64,000 bases of DNA from an uncultured Pseudoteredinibacter sp. GTDB taxonomy: Bacteria; Pseudomonadota; Gammaproteobacteria; Pseudomonadales; Cellvibrionaceae. The translations under genes were made by a program, and so were the position numbers. Below the pieces are notes generated by a model. That model saw only the letters and a list, made by a program, of their open reading frames with translations. It was not told the origin of the DNA and made no database searches. The DNA is taken from contig NZ_CANMSS010000009.1 of the NCBI RefSeq assembly GCF_947500695.1, positions 1 through 64,000 on the forward strand, in the 5' to 3' direction. Positions 1-9,036 of this stretch are shown piece by piece; the stretch's first letter is position 1; every line of letters begins with the position of its first letter.

Positions 1-14
1 TCAACTTATTATTT

Positions 15-310
15 ATCAAAGCCCGAGCTTCGGGGCATTTAAATACTTGCTTACTAATTTTCCTTTAACGGCTTCGATTGGGGTCAGAACCAATTGGTTC
101 CGACCCCGGAATTGCATGCAAAATCCGCGCTAGTTACAACTTACATGACCAGGGTCGGAACCCCTTGGGTTCTGACCCTCCTCGAAGCCGGTTTATCTAA
201 ATCACTGCATATTACTCATCAAAGTCCGAGTTTCGTGGCTTTTGAATATTCAATTATTAATTTTACTCTATTGGCTTCGAGCGGGGTCAGAACCTATTGG
301 TTCTGACCCC
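15..310. repeat. REP-like hairpin array (three hairpins)
   Basis: Three near-identical palindromes lie at 80-107, 151-179 and 283-310. Each has arms GGGGTCAGAACC / GGTTCTGACCCC or close variants around a short loop. The first and third sit at the ends of two imperfect direct repeats of exactly 93 bp (15-107 and 218-310), which share the stretch from ATCAAAG through GGCTTCGA. The middle hairpin is followed by CCTCGAAGCC, the reverse complement of the GGCTTCGA flank, so it is in opposite orientation. Hairpins of this GGGGTCAGA type are typical of REP elements mobilised by REP-associated tyrosine transposases; none is encoded here. No gene is supported in bases 1-427. Confidence 0.75.
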
Positions 311-328
311 GGTGGTTTAAAAAAACCA

Positions 329-355
329 CAAAAAAAGCCGCGCTAGGCGCGGCTT
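329..355 (-). terminator. Rho-independent terminator of paaZ
   Basis: The inverted repeat AAGCCGCGC-TAG-GCGCGGCTT (335-355) is preceded on the plus strand by an A run. On the minus strand this is a GC-rich hairpin followed by a T run, about 70 bp past the paaZ stop codon. Confidence 0.8.
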
Positions 356-427
356 GAAGTTACTGCGGGAACAGTATGATCGACTGAGTCAATTCACAAT
401 GAGCTTTCAGTCAGCTGCAAGAAAGAC

Positions 428-2482
428 TTACTCGTCTTCCTCGCGCTCAACCAAGGTCATAATATTATAAAGCGCTACAGGCTCGTCATGTTGGTTGCGA
501 ACTTCCACATCCCATACAACCACGCCATTGGCTTTATCTTCATCTGGGCGTTTGTCTTTCTTGATTTTCTTCTTACAAGTCAAACGCGTTTGAATGGTGT
601 CACCAATACCAACAGGCTCTACGAAGCGTAGATTTTCCAAACCGTAGTTGGCCAATACTGGGCCTGGCGCTGGATCAACAAACATGCCTGCGGCGGCACT
701 GATAATAAAGTAACCGTGTGCTACTCGTTTACCAAATAGCGAATCGGCAACGGCCGTTTCATCAAAGTGCGCATAGAAATGATCACCAGAGATACAGCCA
801 AAGTTAACAATATCGGCTTCGGTAACTGTACGCTTATGGGTAATCAAAGTGTCACCAATACGAACTTCATTGAAGTTCTTACGGAATGGGTGAACCTTAT
901 CAATTAATTGCTCAGATCCTGGGTTAAATTCTTTAGTAATCGCCGTCATAGTAGTTGGCGATGCCTGAATTGCGGTACGCTGCATATAGTGTTTTACCGA
1001 GCGCAAACCACCGAGCTCCTCACCACCACCAGCGCGACCTGGGCCACCATGTACCAAAGTAGGCATTGGAGAACCGTGGCCAGTTGATTCTTTGGCACAC
1101 TCTTGGTTTAACACCAACATACGACCATGATAAGCCGCTGTACTTAGAATAACTTTTGCAGCTTCTTGATCATCCGCCGTTACCAATGAACCGGCCAAAC
1201 TACCTTTACCCATCTTCGCCAGCTCGATAGCATCTTCGGTCGAATCATAAGGCATCATGGTAGTTACAGGGCCGAAAGCCTCAATCGAATGAGGCACTTC
1301 CGTGCTTAAAGGCTTATCACAGTACAGAACCGTACTTGGGTAAAAGGCGCCTTTATCTTTATCGGCACCAACAACATCAAAATCGTCATTGCCACCGTAA
1401 ACCACTTCCGCAGCTTCACATAAGCTATTAACGGCAGAGCGAACGTCGGCCATTTGATCACGACCTACCAATGCACCCATGCGCACGCCTTCCGCCGCCG
1501 GGTCACCAATCTTAATACCATCCAAACGCTTAGCTAAGGCTTCTTGTACGGCTTCAACACGATCACGCGGCACGATAGTACGGCGAATTGCGGTACATTT
1601 TTGACCCGCTTTGGTGGTCATTTCTTTGGCCACTTCTTTAATAAACAAATCAAATTCTGGGCTGCCTGGCTCAACACCCGCACCTAGAATTGAACAGTTT
1701 AATGAGTCAGCTTCCATGGTAAATGGAATCGATTTGGCCACAATATTTGGATGCGAGCGCAGCATTTGACCGGTAGAAGCAGAACCGGTAAAGGTCACTA
1801 CATCTTGCTCGTTTAGGCGATTTAAAGTATCACCAACGCTACCACAAATTAACTGAATGGCGCCGTCTGGCAAAATACCTGAATCAACAATTTCTTTAAC
1901 CATAACTTCGGTTAAATAAGAAGATGCCGTTGCCGGTTTAATAATTACTGGCATACCGGCAGCAATACTTGGCGCCATTTTTTCCAAAAAGCCCCAGCAT
2001 GGAAAGTTAAAGGCATTGATGTGAACAGCCACACCTTCTTTGGGCACCAATACGTGACGCCCTAAAAAAGTACCATTGGCAGAAAGTCGCTCTACGCCCT
2101 CTTCCAACCAAAAGGTTTCATTGGGCATCTCGCGACGCACTAATGAGGAATAGGTAAACAAAGTGCCTAAACCACCTTCGATATCTACCCAACTGTCGGC
2201 TTTAGTTGCGCCAGTCCAAGCCGATACGGCGTAAAATTTATCTTTAATGGACATCAAGTGCTGGGCCAAAGCCTTTAAACGATTAGCGCGCTCATGGGAT
2301 GTCATAGCGCGAAGTGCGCGGCCACCCACAGTACGGCCATAATCAATAGCCGCCTGAAAATCGACGCCTTTACTGCTCACACTGGCAATGGCATCACCGT
2401 TAATGGCGTTGTACACCATCACTCCGTCATCTTGACCTTCCAGCCATTGTCCGTTGACGTAACTCTGCAGTTTTTTGCTCAT
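428..2482 (-). CDS. paaZ: Bifunctional oxepin-CoA hydrolase / 3-oxo-5,6-dehydrosuberyl-CoA semialdehyde dehydrogenase PaaZ
   Basis: This cytoplasmic enzyme opens the oxepin-CoA ring in aerobic phenylacetate degradation and oxidises the resulting aldehyde with NADP. Residues 1 to about 520 are an aldehyde dehydrogenase domain with FTGSASTGQ, the general base in MEADS (E257) and the nucleophile in GQKCTAIR (C296). Residues about 535-684 are a MaoC-like hot-dog hydratase with SGDHFYAHFDE and the following VAHGYF. The length (684 aa) and fusion order match the E. coli enzyme, whose key residues are E256 and C295. The start has an upstream AGTGAGG. It is divergent from paaK; the ring-epoxidising paaABCDE genes are not nearby. 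Identification is secure. Confidence 0.95.
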   Translation of the reverse strand: MSKKLQSYVNGQWLEGQDDGVMVYNAINGDAIASVSSKGVDFQAAIDYGRTVGGRALRAMTSHERANRLKALAQHLMSIKDKFYAVSAWTGATKADSWVDIEGGLGTLFTYSSLVRREMPNETFWLEEGVERLSANGTFLGRHVLVPKEGVAVHINAFNFPCWGFLEKMAPSIAAGMPVIIKPATASSYLTEVMVKEIVDSGILPDGAIQLICGSVGDTLNRLNEQDVVTFTGSASTGQMLRSHPNIVAKSIPFTMEADSLNCSILGAGVEPGSPEFDLFIKEVAKEMTTKAGQKCTAIRRTIVPRDRVEAVQEALAKRLDGIKIGDPAAEGVRMGALVGRDQMADVRSAVNSLCEAAEVVYGGNDDFDVVGADKDKGAFYPSTVLYCDKPLSTEVPHSIEAFGPVTTMMPYDSTEDAIELAKMGKGSLAGSLVTADDQEAAKVILSTAAYHGRMLVLNQECAKESTGHGSPMPTLVHGGPGRAGGGEELGGLRSVKHYMQRTAIQASPTTMTAITKEFNPGSEQLIDKVHPFRKNFNEVRIGDTLITHKRTVTEADIVNFGCISGDHFYAHFDETAVADSLFGKRVAHGYFIISAAAGMFVDPAPGPVLANYGLENLRFVEPVGIGDTIQTRLTCKKKIKKDKRPDEDKANGVVVWDVEVRNQHDEPVALYNIMTLVEREEDE

Positions 2483-2977
2483 CTAGGCCTCACTTTTATT
2501 GTTTAGTCATCACAAGCCACTTGCGATTAACATTGGGCGGGGTCGATTTTGCAATCACAAGCATTAGCTGCGATCACGATACATATTGGTAACACTGTTG
2601 TAACACCGTTACTAAAAAGCACCACCAAAAATTTTGGCAGTGCTTTAGGTTGCTTTGCAAAGACTTTGGATAAATCTCTACACATCGACCTTTACACGTC
2701 GACTCTTGCACATCGACTAAAGTTGAAAAAAGTATATGATACAAAAATAGTGCTTACAACGGATTTTTCGTGTTATATTTGATTGAAATCAGGGCGAGCA
2801 CCCCGCGATTATGTTGTTAAGTATAAAATATTGCATGTAAATCAATAACTTATAAGATTAACAAGATAAACATAAAATTATAAACGCCCAGACGTCACAA
2901 CGATAAATCGAAACTCAAGGCGATATGTACGAGTTTCCCCATAAAATTATTCCGGATCTAGCACCTGGAGGCAGACA
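2483..2977. promoter_or_regulatory. paaZ-paaK divergent control region with three 14-bp direct repeats
   Basis: This 495-bp gap separates the divergent paa genes and holds no convincing gene. It contains three tandem copies of CAC(A/G)TCGAC starting at 2681, 2695 and 2709, an exact 14-bp period, followed by an AT-rich stretch with ATGATACAAAAAT at about 2734. Iterated half-sites in a divergent promoter suggest an activator or repressor array. PaaX is the obvious candidate regulator for the region, but I cannot show that these repeats are its site. Confidence 0.5.
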
Positions 2978-4279
2978 GTGACCAGAGAAGTGATAAGCGA
3001 TGAACTTGAATCCATCGAGAAAGCCAGTATTGATGAACTGCGGGCTTTGCAATTGGAGAGAATGCAGAAAAGCCTGCATCACGCTTATGAGAATTCCCCC
3101 CATTATCGCAAGGCATTCGATGCCCACGGTGTTCACCCAAGCGAGCTGAAAGAGCTTTCCGATCTCGCCAAATTCCCATTTACCACCAAACAAGATTTGC
3201 GTGAGAACTACCCTTTTGGAATGTTTGCCACCCCCATGGACGATATCGTTCGAGTGCATGCTTCAAGTGGCACAACCGGCAAACCTACGGTAGTGGGTTA
3301 CACCCAAAATGATATCGACACATGGGCCAATGTCGTCGCGCGCTCCATTCGCGCCGCTGGTGGCCGTCGTAAAGATCTTGTGCATGTAGCCTACGGTTAC
3401 GGCTTGTTCACTGGTGGCCTAGGTGCTCACTATGGTGCCGAGCGCTTAGGTTGTACGGTTATTCCAATGTCTGGCGGACAAACGGAAAAGCAGGTTCAGC
3501 TGATTCAAGACTTTAATCCAAACATCATCATGGTTACCCCTTCTTATATGCTAAACATTGCCGATGAGATGGAGCGCCAGGGTATTGATCCACACAAATT
3601 AAACCTACGCTTAGGCATTTTTGGTGCCGAGCCTTGGACCGGCTCAATGCGAGAAGAGCTAGAGCAGCGCTTAGGCATTGATGCTATTGATATTTATGGC
3701 CTTTCAGAAGTTATGGGGCCAGGTGTGGCGATGGAATGCGCGGAAACCAAAGACGGCCCGACGATTTGGGAAGATCACTTCTACCCAGAAATCATCAATC
3801 CAGAAACTGGCGAAGTGGTACCTGATGGTGAAGAAGGTGAACTGGTATTTACCAGTTTAAGCAAAGAAGCATTGCCGATTATTCGTTACCGCACCCGCGA
3901 CCTTACTCGTTTACTACCGGGCACAGCTCGTACCATGCGCCGTATGGATCGTATTACTGGTCGCAGCGACGATATGCTTATTATTCGTGGTGTTAACGTG
4001 TTCCCTACCCAGATTGAAGAGCAGATTATCGGTACTACTGGGTTAGCTCCTCACTATATGATCGAAGTAAATCGTGATGGCAACTTGGACACCATGAGTG
4101 TACAAGTAGAGAGCCAAGACAATATGGACGATGCTCAAAAGCAGCGTACCTCGAAAGAACTGCAACACCATATTAAATCGATTGTAGGCGTATCTACCCG
4201 CATTGAAATTGTGCCACCCGGCTCAGTACCTCGCTCTGAAGGCAAGGCCAAGCGCGTAATTGATCACCGTAAACTGTAA
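2978..4279 (+). CDS. paaK: Phenylacetate-CoA ligase PaaK
   Basis: This cytoplasmic enzyme activates phenylacetate with ATP and CoA to phenylacetyl-CoA, the first step of the paa pathway. It is an ANL-superfamily adenylating enzyme: the P-loop-like SSGTTGKPTVVGYT lies near residues 96-109, the adenylation motif IYGLSEVMGPG is in the middle, and the C-terminal AMP-binding domain ends with GKAKRV, carrying the conserved lysine. The length (433 aa) is normal for PaaK. The start is GTG at 2978 with GGAGG six bases upstream, which supports it over later ATGs. It lies divergent to paaZ. Confidence 0.95.
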   Translation: MTREVISDELESIEKASIDELRALQLERMQKSLHHAYENSPHYRKAFDAHGVHPSELKELSDLAKFPFTTKQDLRENYPFGMFATPMDDIVRVHASSGTTGKPTVVGYTQNDIDTWANVVARSIRAAGGRRKDLVHVAYGYGLFTGGLGAHYGAERLGCTVIPMSGGQTEKQVQLIQDFNPNIIMVTPSYMLNIADEMERQGIDPHKLNLRLGIFGAEPWTGSMREELEQRLGIDAIDIYGLSEVMGPGVAMECAETKDGPTIWEDHFYPEIINPETGEVVPDGEEGELVFTSLSKEALPIIRYRTRDLTRLLPGTARTMRRMDRITGRSDDMLIIRGVNVFPTQIEEQIIGTTGLAPHYMIEVNRDGNLDTMSVQVESQDNMDDAQKQRTSKELQHHIKSIVGVSTRIEIVPPGSVPRSEGKAKRVIDHRKL

Positions 4280-4439
4280 CCCGAAGCATGTGATACACGG
4301 ATCGTCTCATATGAGGCGATTCGGTATTGCTTTACATGTAATTAAGTGTTTATATAGCAATCAGCTGCCTGAAAACGGCGCTGAAACAAAAATAATAAGC
4401 TCTAGCCCTAATCGGTAAAACCGATGCGAGGTAGCCGAG

Positions 4440-4946
4440 ATGTCCGTCAAGCCAGACCCCAATCGCCAAGCGGTGCAGGCGCTCTATCAGCAGAATCAAT
4501 CTGCTTTGCTGCGCTTTTTACGTTTTCGTCTTGGTAATAGCAGCGAAGCTGAAGATATCGCTCAAGATGCTTATCATAATTTGATTCGCAGTGAGAATAC
4601 CGAAACCCTTGAAAACCCTAGGGCCTACCTATTCCAAACAGCGGCCAACCTAGCGCTAAATCGAATTAGAAAACTGCGCCGCCACACCAACTATCAGCAA
4701 CTGACTGAAGCTGATAGAGAATCCCAAGAGGCCCCAGCGCCAGAGCAATCAGTATTGGCCCAGCAAGACCTTGAGCGCATCGAACATGTACTTGAGAGCT
4801 TACCGGAAAAGTGCCGCCAAGCCTTTATTCTGAGCCGAGTACACCACTACAGCTACCGACAAATCAGCGAAGAGCTGGATGTCGCCGTTAGCACCGTGGA
4901 AAAGTACCTGATTCGTGCCTTAAAAGAGATGCGACAAGCCCTTTAA
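4440..4946 (+). CDS. FecI-type ECF RNA polymerase sigma factor
   Basis: This 168-aa protein is an extracytoplasmic-function sigma factor. The region-2 helices contain LLRFLRFRLGNSSEAEDIAQDAYHN with the usual DxAQD core (residues about 20-46). Region 4 has LPEKCRQAFILSRVHHYSYRQISEELDVAVSTVEKYL, the helix-turn-helix that reads the -35 element. A FecR-like gene follows after 124 bp and then an STN-containing TonB receptor. In the Fec paradigm this factor transcribes the receptor gene when the occupied receptor signals through FecR. The inducing ligand is unknown. Confidence 0.9.
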   Translation: MSVKPDPNRQAVQALYQQNQSALLRFLRFRLGNSSEAEDIAQDAYHNLIRSENTETLENPRAYLFQTAANLALNRIRKLRRHTNYQQLTEADRESQEAPAPEQSVLAQQDLERIEHVLESLPEKCRQAFILSRVHHYSYRQISEELDVAVSTVEKYLIRALKEMRQAL

Positions 4947-5070
4947 TAGCTCAAACGCTAGGATCTGATTATCTCAGCCGCTGAAATCCAAATTTTCTGC
5001 AACTAATGCCGGAGGCTATGGCATACTTGTGTGTCTATAGATGTAAGTAGATACACGAGATAACGCAGGA

Positions 5071-6165
5071 ATGGCCGAAAACAATTTTGCTAATGCAGCA
5101 AACGATGAGCTGGGAAAGCCCCGGCGTGCGCCGAGCCCTGAGGACCTTTCCTGGCCAGCCGATCCAGCTGTGGATGAAGCGGCCGAAACTTGGCTAATCC
5201 GTATACAATCCCCCAGTTTCTCGCAATCTGAAGAGCATGAGTTCTTCCAGTGGCTGGAATCTAGCCCTGCAAACCAAGCCGCCTATCTGCGTGCGGAAGC
5301 CCTTTGGCACAGCTTGGGGCATTCACCAGAATTAGATAAGCGCCTCAATAACCCTAAGGCTCACAACAAAAATTGGGCACTTTGGGGGAGCTTAGCGACA
5401 GCTGCCACCTTAGCCGCTGTTGCTCTTTTGCCAAGCTGGGGGCCTTTAAGCGGTCAACAGGTAGAAACCGGCACCGGTGAACAGCTGCAGATTAGCCTGA
5501 CCGATGGCAGCCGCGTGCAACTGAATACCCAGTCTTCATTAAACATCGAAATGCATGATGATTATCGCCTGTTAGAACTAGAACATGGTGAAGTATATTT
5601 TGATGTCGCCCACGATCCGGATAGGCCCCTAATTGTAAAAATCAATGGTGCCTATGTGAGAGTTTTAGGTACTCGCTTTAATGTCTTTACTGATCAACAT
5701 CGCAGTGAGGTTACCGTTGTTGAAGGCAGTGTCGATGTCAGCACCGACAAAACATTTAGCGAACTGAGTCAGCTCAGCTATCGCAGCAAACAAGCACTAA
5801 TCGCAAATCAACAAGTCGAACTAAAATACCTCAGCAGTAATAATTGGGTGGAAGAGCTGATTGGTAAAGTCCCTGCCAGTAAGCGCAGCGAAGTTAGCAG
5901 CGTTAACAGTAGCGATGTAATGGCATGGCAGCGTGGCGAAGCCATTTACAATGGCAACCAATTGAGTGAAGTAATAGATGATTTGAATCGCTATTACCCA
6001 GGTGGCATTCGTTTACAAGATGACGTACTAGGCCAACAAACCCTAGTCGCCGCCCTACGCCTTGATGACAAAGAAGCGGCGTTGAATACTTTGGCAAGCA
6101 GTATGTCTTTAGATATTGTAAAACTGTCCAACGACGAAATTCTGTTAAAAGCACAACGAAAGTAA
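5071..6165 (+). CDS. FecR family anti-sigma / sigma regulator
   Basis: This 364-aa inner-membrane protein couples the TonB receptor to the upstream sigma factor. The cytoplasmic N-terminus has the DUF4880-type segment (ETWLIRIQS... FFQWLESSPANQAAYLRAEALW). One membrane helix follows near residues 106-124 (LWGSLATAATLAAVALLP). The periplasmic FecR domain starts with the characteristic ETGTGEQLQISLTDGSRV, and a C-terminal STN-like segment (WQRGEAIYNGNQLSEVIDDL) contacts the receptor in studied homologues. Its position between sigma factor and receptor is the standard gene order. Confidence 0.9.
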   Translation: MAENNFANAANDELGKPRRAPSPEDLSWPADPAVDEAAETWLIRIQSPSFSQSEEHEFFQWLESSPANQAAYLRAEALWHSLGHSPELDKRLNNPKAHNKNWALWGSLATAATLAAVALLPSWGPLSGQQVETGTGEQLQISLTDGSRVQLNTQSSLNIEMHDDYRLLELEHGEVYFDVAHDPDRPLIVKINGAYVRVLGTRFNVFTDQHRSEVTVVEGSVDVSTDKTFSELSQLSYRSKQALIANQQVELKYLSSNNWVEELIGKVPASKRSEVSSVNSSDVMAWQRGEAIYNGNQLSEVIDDLNRYYPGGIRLQDDVLGQQTLVAALRLDDKEAALNTLASSMSLDIVKLSNDEILLKAQRK

Positions 6166-6273
6166 AATAATAATTCCTAGCCGCCCCGGCATAGGAAACT
6201 CAAAATAAAAGGGTCAAATAGACCCACGCAGAGTGGATCTGCGCAACAATAATGATAATACTCAGGAAATGCC

Positions 6274-8805
6274 TTGCGTGATCATAAGGCCCTAATCAAT
6301 TGGCGATTGCAGCCGCGAATTGCTGTCGCTACGATCACTGCGTTAGCGGCGATAATGCCCTGCCCGCTCGCCGCTCAAAATTCAGAACAACTCATTAGTA
6401 GCATTAGCCAAGCGCAACGCGAAGAATCATTTCAGTTTAATATCCCAGCTGGCCCCTTAGCTGCCGCTATTTTGGAGCTGGCAAGAGCCAGCAAAATTAA
6501 TATTGCGATCCCAAGCCACTTAATCTCAGCTCAACAAAGCCCCGCAGTACAGGGCGAGATGACCATCGAGCTTGCTTTGCAAGCACTGCTGTCGAACAGT
6601 AATCTGCAGCTCAGCTGGCAAAACGAACAATTGTTACTAAGCGAAAAAGATCACATTGCTGCTGAAAAAATAACGGCAACACCAGCCTTGCCACCTCCCG
6701 GCGAAGATCACTATCGCCCTATTGAAGAGGTGATAGTTACCGCCCAACGCTATCGCCAAAACCTGCAACAAGTACCTATCGCACTGAGTGTGATTGATGA
6801 CATTCAAATTGCCAGCGCCGAAATTAACGATTTACAAGAAATTGCTTATCGCACACCCGGCCTATCGATCAGCTCATACAGCCTTGGGCAACCTTCAATT
6901 CACCTCAGGGGCATTGGCTCTAACGATGATGGAGCGGCCATGGATTCCTCTGTGGTTTTGTTTGTGGATGATGTCTATATCGGCCGGATATCCAATATCG
7001 ACCTAGACATATTGGATGTACAACAGGTAGAAGTTCTGCGAGGACCTCAAGGTACTCTATATGGCAAAAACTCCATTGGCGGTGCCATCAATATCCGTAC
7101 TCAACAAGCCAGCTCCGATAAGCAACTTCGATTCAAATTGGGCTTTGGCAATTACAATTCCCGTCAACTGCAGTTCACTGCAAGTGGAGCAGTCGACGAG
7201 CTAGAACAATGGCAAGCCAGACTTACGGCCGATCATCAATACCGTGACGGTTGGCAAAATAATCTTGTTCGCAGCGGCGATAAGCAGATGGGAAAAATAA
7301 AGACCCGCCTGCGAGGCCAATTACGCCACCAATTTGATGAACAGATTGATGCTGATTGGAATTTGGATTTCAGCCGAGACGATCTCAACTCCACAGGGCG
7401 TATTCCGGTTTCGGCACGGGTCCCCCTGAATCGTCAAGATCACAATGGCAGCGCACTACCCACTCAGTTATTTGCTGAGTTAGGCGGTAATTATGAAAAC
7501 GCGACCAATGATTTAGCCGGCTATACAGATCGTACAATATGGGGCGGCTCCCAACGCCTTAGATGGCAGCGGGAGCAGTGGCAGCTAAGCAGCATTAGCG
7601 CCTACCGTCAAAGCCAATTTGATTGGCTAGAAGATTCATCAGGCTTACCGGCCAGCGCAACCGCCCAAACCGTCGACCTGAATGTTACCGAGAGCTACCG
7701 TGAATACTCCCAAGAATTTCGCTTTCAGTGGCAAGCTCGAGAAGATTGGCGTTTGATCGCGGGTATTTATTATTTAAGGGAGCTTACGCGACGTAAAGAA
7801 ACCTTTTTCTTTACCGGAGCCGAAGCGGTTTCACAGCAATTTAACGTCACCCAAAATCTCGCCTTGTTTGGTGAGATAGAGTGGGATATTGATGACAGAA
7901 ATCATATCAGTATCGGGGCGCGATACAACTATGACAAAAAGACCCTAAATCAAAGCGCACTTAACGGAAACGCTCCGGCCATCATATTGGAAGACTTTGA
8001 GCATCGGCAAAGCAATAGCTGGCAGGACTTTTCACCTCGCCTAACCTGGCGACACCAACTACAAGATGAGTTAATGGTCTATAGCTCAATTGCCGAGGGA
8101 ATAAAGAGCGGCGGCTTTCAGGGAGTGCCAGGAAATATTGAAGCTGCCCAAAGGATTATTCAGCCAGAGTCAGCCTGGCAATATGAAATGGGGCTAAAAG
8201 CACAATGGCAAAATCGTTGGCGCTTAAACTTAGCAACCTTTGTCACCCGTTATCAAGATTTGCAGGTCGTGCAGTTTCGTACCATTGATAATTTTGGAGT
8301 GTTCGAGACGACTAATGCCACCTCTGCCCGCCTATCAGGTATTGAACTAGAGGCCGTTTTTTCACCAAACTCACATTGGTCATTTAACGGAAGCTATGCT
8401 TATTTACACGCACGCTATGATCGTTTTTTGGCGGCGGACGGGCGTGATTACAAAGGCAGTATTCTCAGACAATCTCCAGAACATACGGCCAATTTAAGTG
8501 CTAACTATCAAAGTAACATAGATGACGGCCTATTTAGCGGAAAGCTGAATTGGCATTTAGGCGTTCAATATCAAGGCGAAAGTTATCGTGAGCCAAACAA
8601 TCAAATTACCATACAACCGGCCATTACTTTATTGGATAGCAAACTCAGCTGGCAACCTATGGATAAGCCTTGGAAACTGAGCATCTGGGGTAAAAACTTG
8701 AGCGATCGAGCCTATATCACCCACCTTTATGTTTTGGGCGGCAATGATTATGCCCTTTACGGTACCCCCAGGACATTTGGATTGAGCTTAGAAGCCACAC
8801 TGTAA
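6274..8805 (+). CDS. TonB-dependent outer-membrane receptor with STN signalling domain
   Basis: This 843-aa receptor has a Sec signal peptide, an STN domain at about residues 45-125 (FNIPAGPLAAAILELARASKINIAIP), a TonB-box-like region (IEEVIVTAQR), a plug with VEVLRGPQGTLYGKNSIGGAINI and a C-terminal beta-barrel ending in a hydrophobic strand (LSLEATL). The STN domain marks it as a transducer that signals to FecR. The start is TTG at 6274 with AGGA six bases upstream; the ATG at 6269 is out of frame. Sequence alone does not give the substrate; iron chelates are common in this class, but glycan or vitamin ligands are possible. Confidence 0.9.
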   Translation: MRDHKALINWRLQPRIAVATITALAAIMPCPLAAQNSEQLISSISQAQREESFQFNIPAGPLAAAILELARASKINIAIPSHLISAQQSPAVQGEMTIELALQALLSNSNLQLSWQNEQLLLSEKDHIAAEKITATPALPPPGEDHYRPIEEVIVTAQRYRQNLQQVPIALSVIDDIQIASAEINDLQEIAYRTPGLSISSYSLGQPSIHLRGIGSNDDGAAMDSSVVLFVDDVYIGRISNIDLDILDVQQVEVLRGPQGTLYGKNSIGGAINIRTQQASSDKQLRFKLGFGNYNSRQLQFTASGAVDELEQWQARLTADHQYRDGWQNNLVRSGDKQMGKIKTRLRGQLRHQFDEQIDADWNLDFSRDDLNSTGRIPVSARVPLNRQDHNGSALPTQLFAELGGNYENATNDLAGYTDRTIWGGSQRLRWQREQWQLSSISAYRQSQFDWLEDSSGLPASATAQTVDLNVTESYREYSQEFRFQWQAREDWRLIAGIYYLRELTRRKETFFFTGAEAVSQQFNVTQNLALFGEIEWDIDDRNHISIGARYNYDKKTLNQSALNGNAPAIILEDFEHRQSNSWQDFSPRLTWRHQLQDELMVYSSIAEGIKSGGFQGVPGNIEAAQRIIQPESAWQYEMGLKAQWQNRWRLNLATFVTRYQDLQVVQFRTIDNFGVFETTNATSARLSGIELEAVFSPNSHWSFNGSYAYLHARYDRFLAADGRDYKGSILRQSPEHTANLSANYQSNIDDGLFSGKLNWHLGVQYQGESYREPNNQITIQPAITLLDSKLSWQPMDKPWKLSIWGKNLSDRAYITHLYVLGGNDYALYGTPRTFGLSLEATL

Positions 8806-9036
8806 ATTGAAGTCCCTATAAGCCGGTAAACATCTACTCAAAGCCAGTCTTTACTATCAGCACTAATCCCTAAATATTATTACATTAAATGTAACTTACT
8901 TAGATTTCCTGAAACTAACTCAAGGTAAGGCCAACTATAGCCCCAAACGGTCGATTATAAAGCATGAGTAAACATTATTTGCTCTCAGCCTGTGATAGGA
9001 TGCGTCGATTAAATTAGACTTAGGTTTTTGTGGTAG

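Noticed and set aside
94..306. 70-codon open frame across the left-edge hairpins
   Set aside because: It is entirely inside the REP repeats, has no ribosome site and no recognisable protein features.
15..310. Regularly spaced repeats that could suggest a CRISPR array
   Set aside because: There are only three palindromic units with unequal spacing and alternating orientation, and no cas genes.
4301..4320. Palindrome ATCGTCTCATATGAGGCGAT after paaK as terminator
   Set aside because: One mismatch, AT-rich core and no T run; too weak to call.
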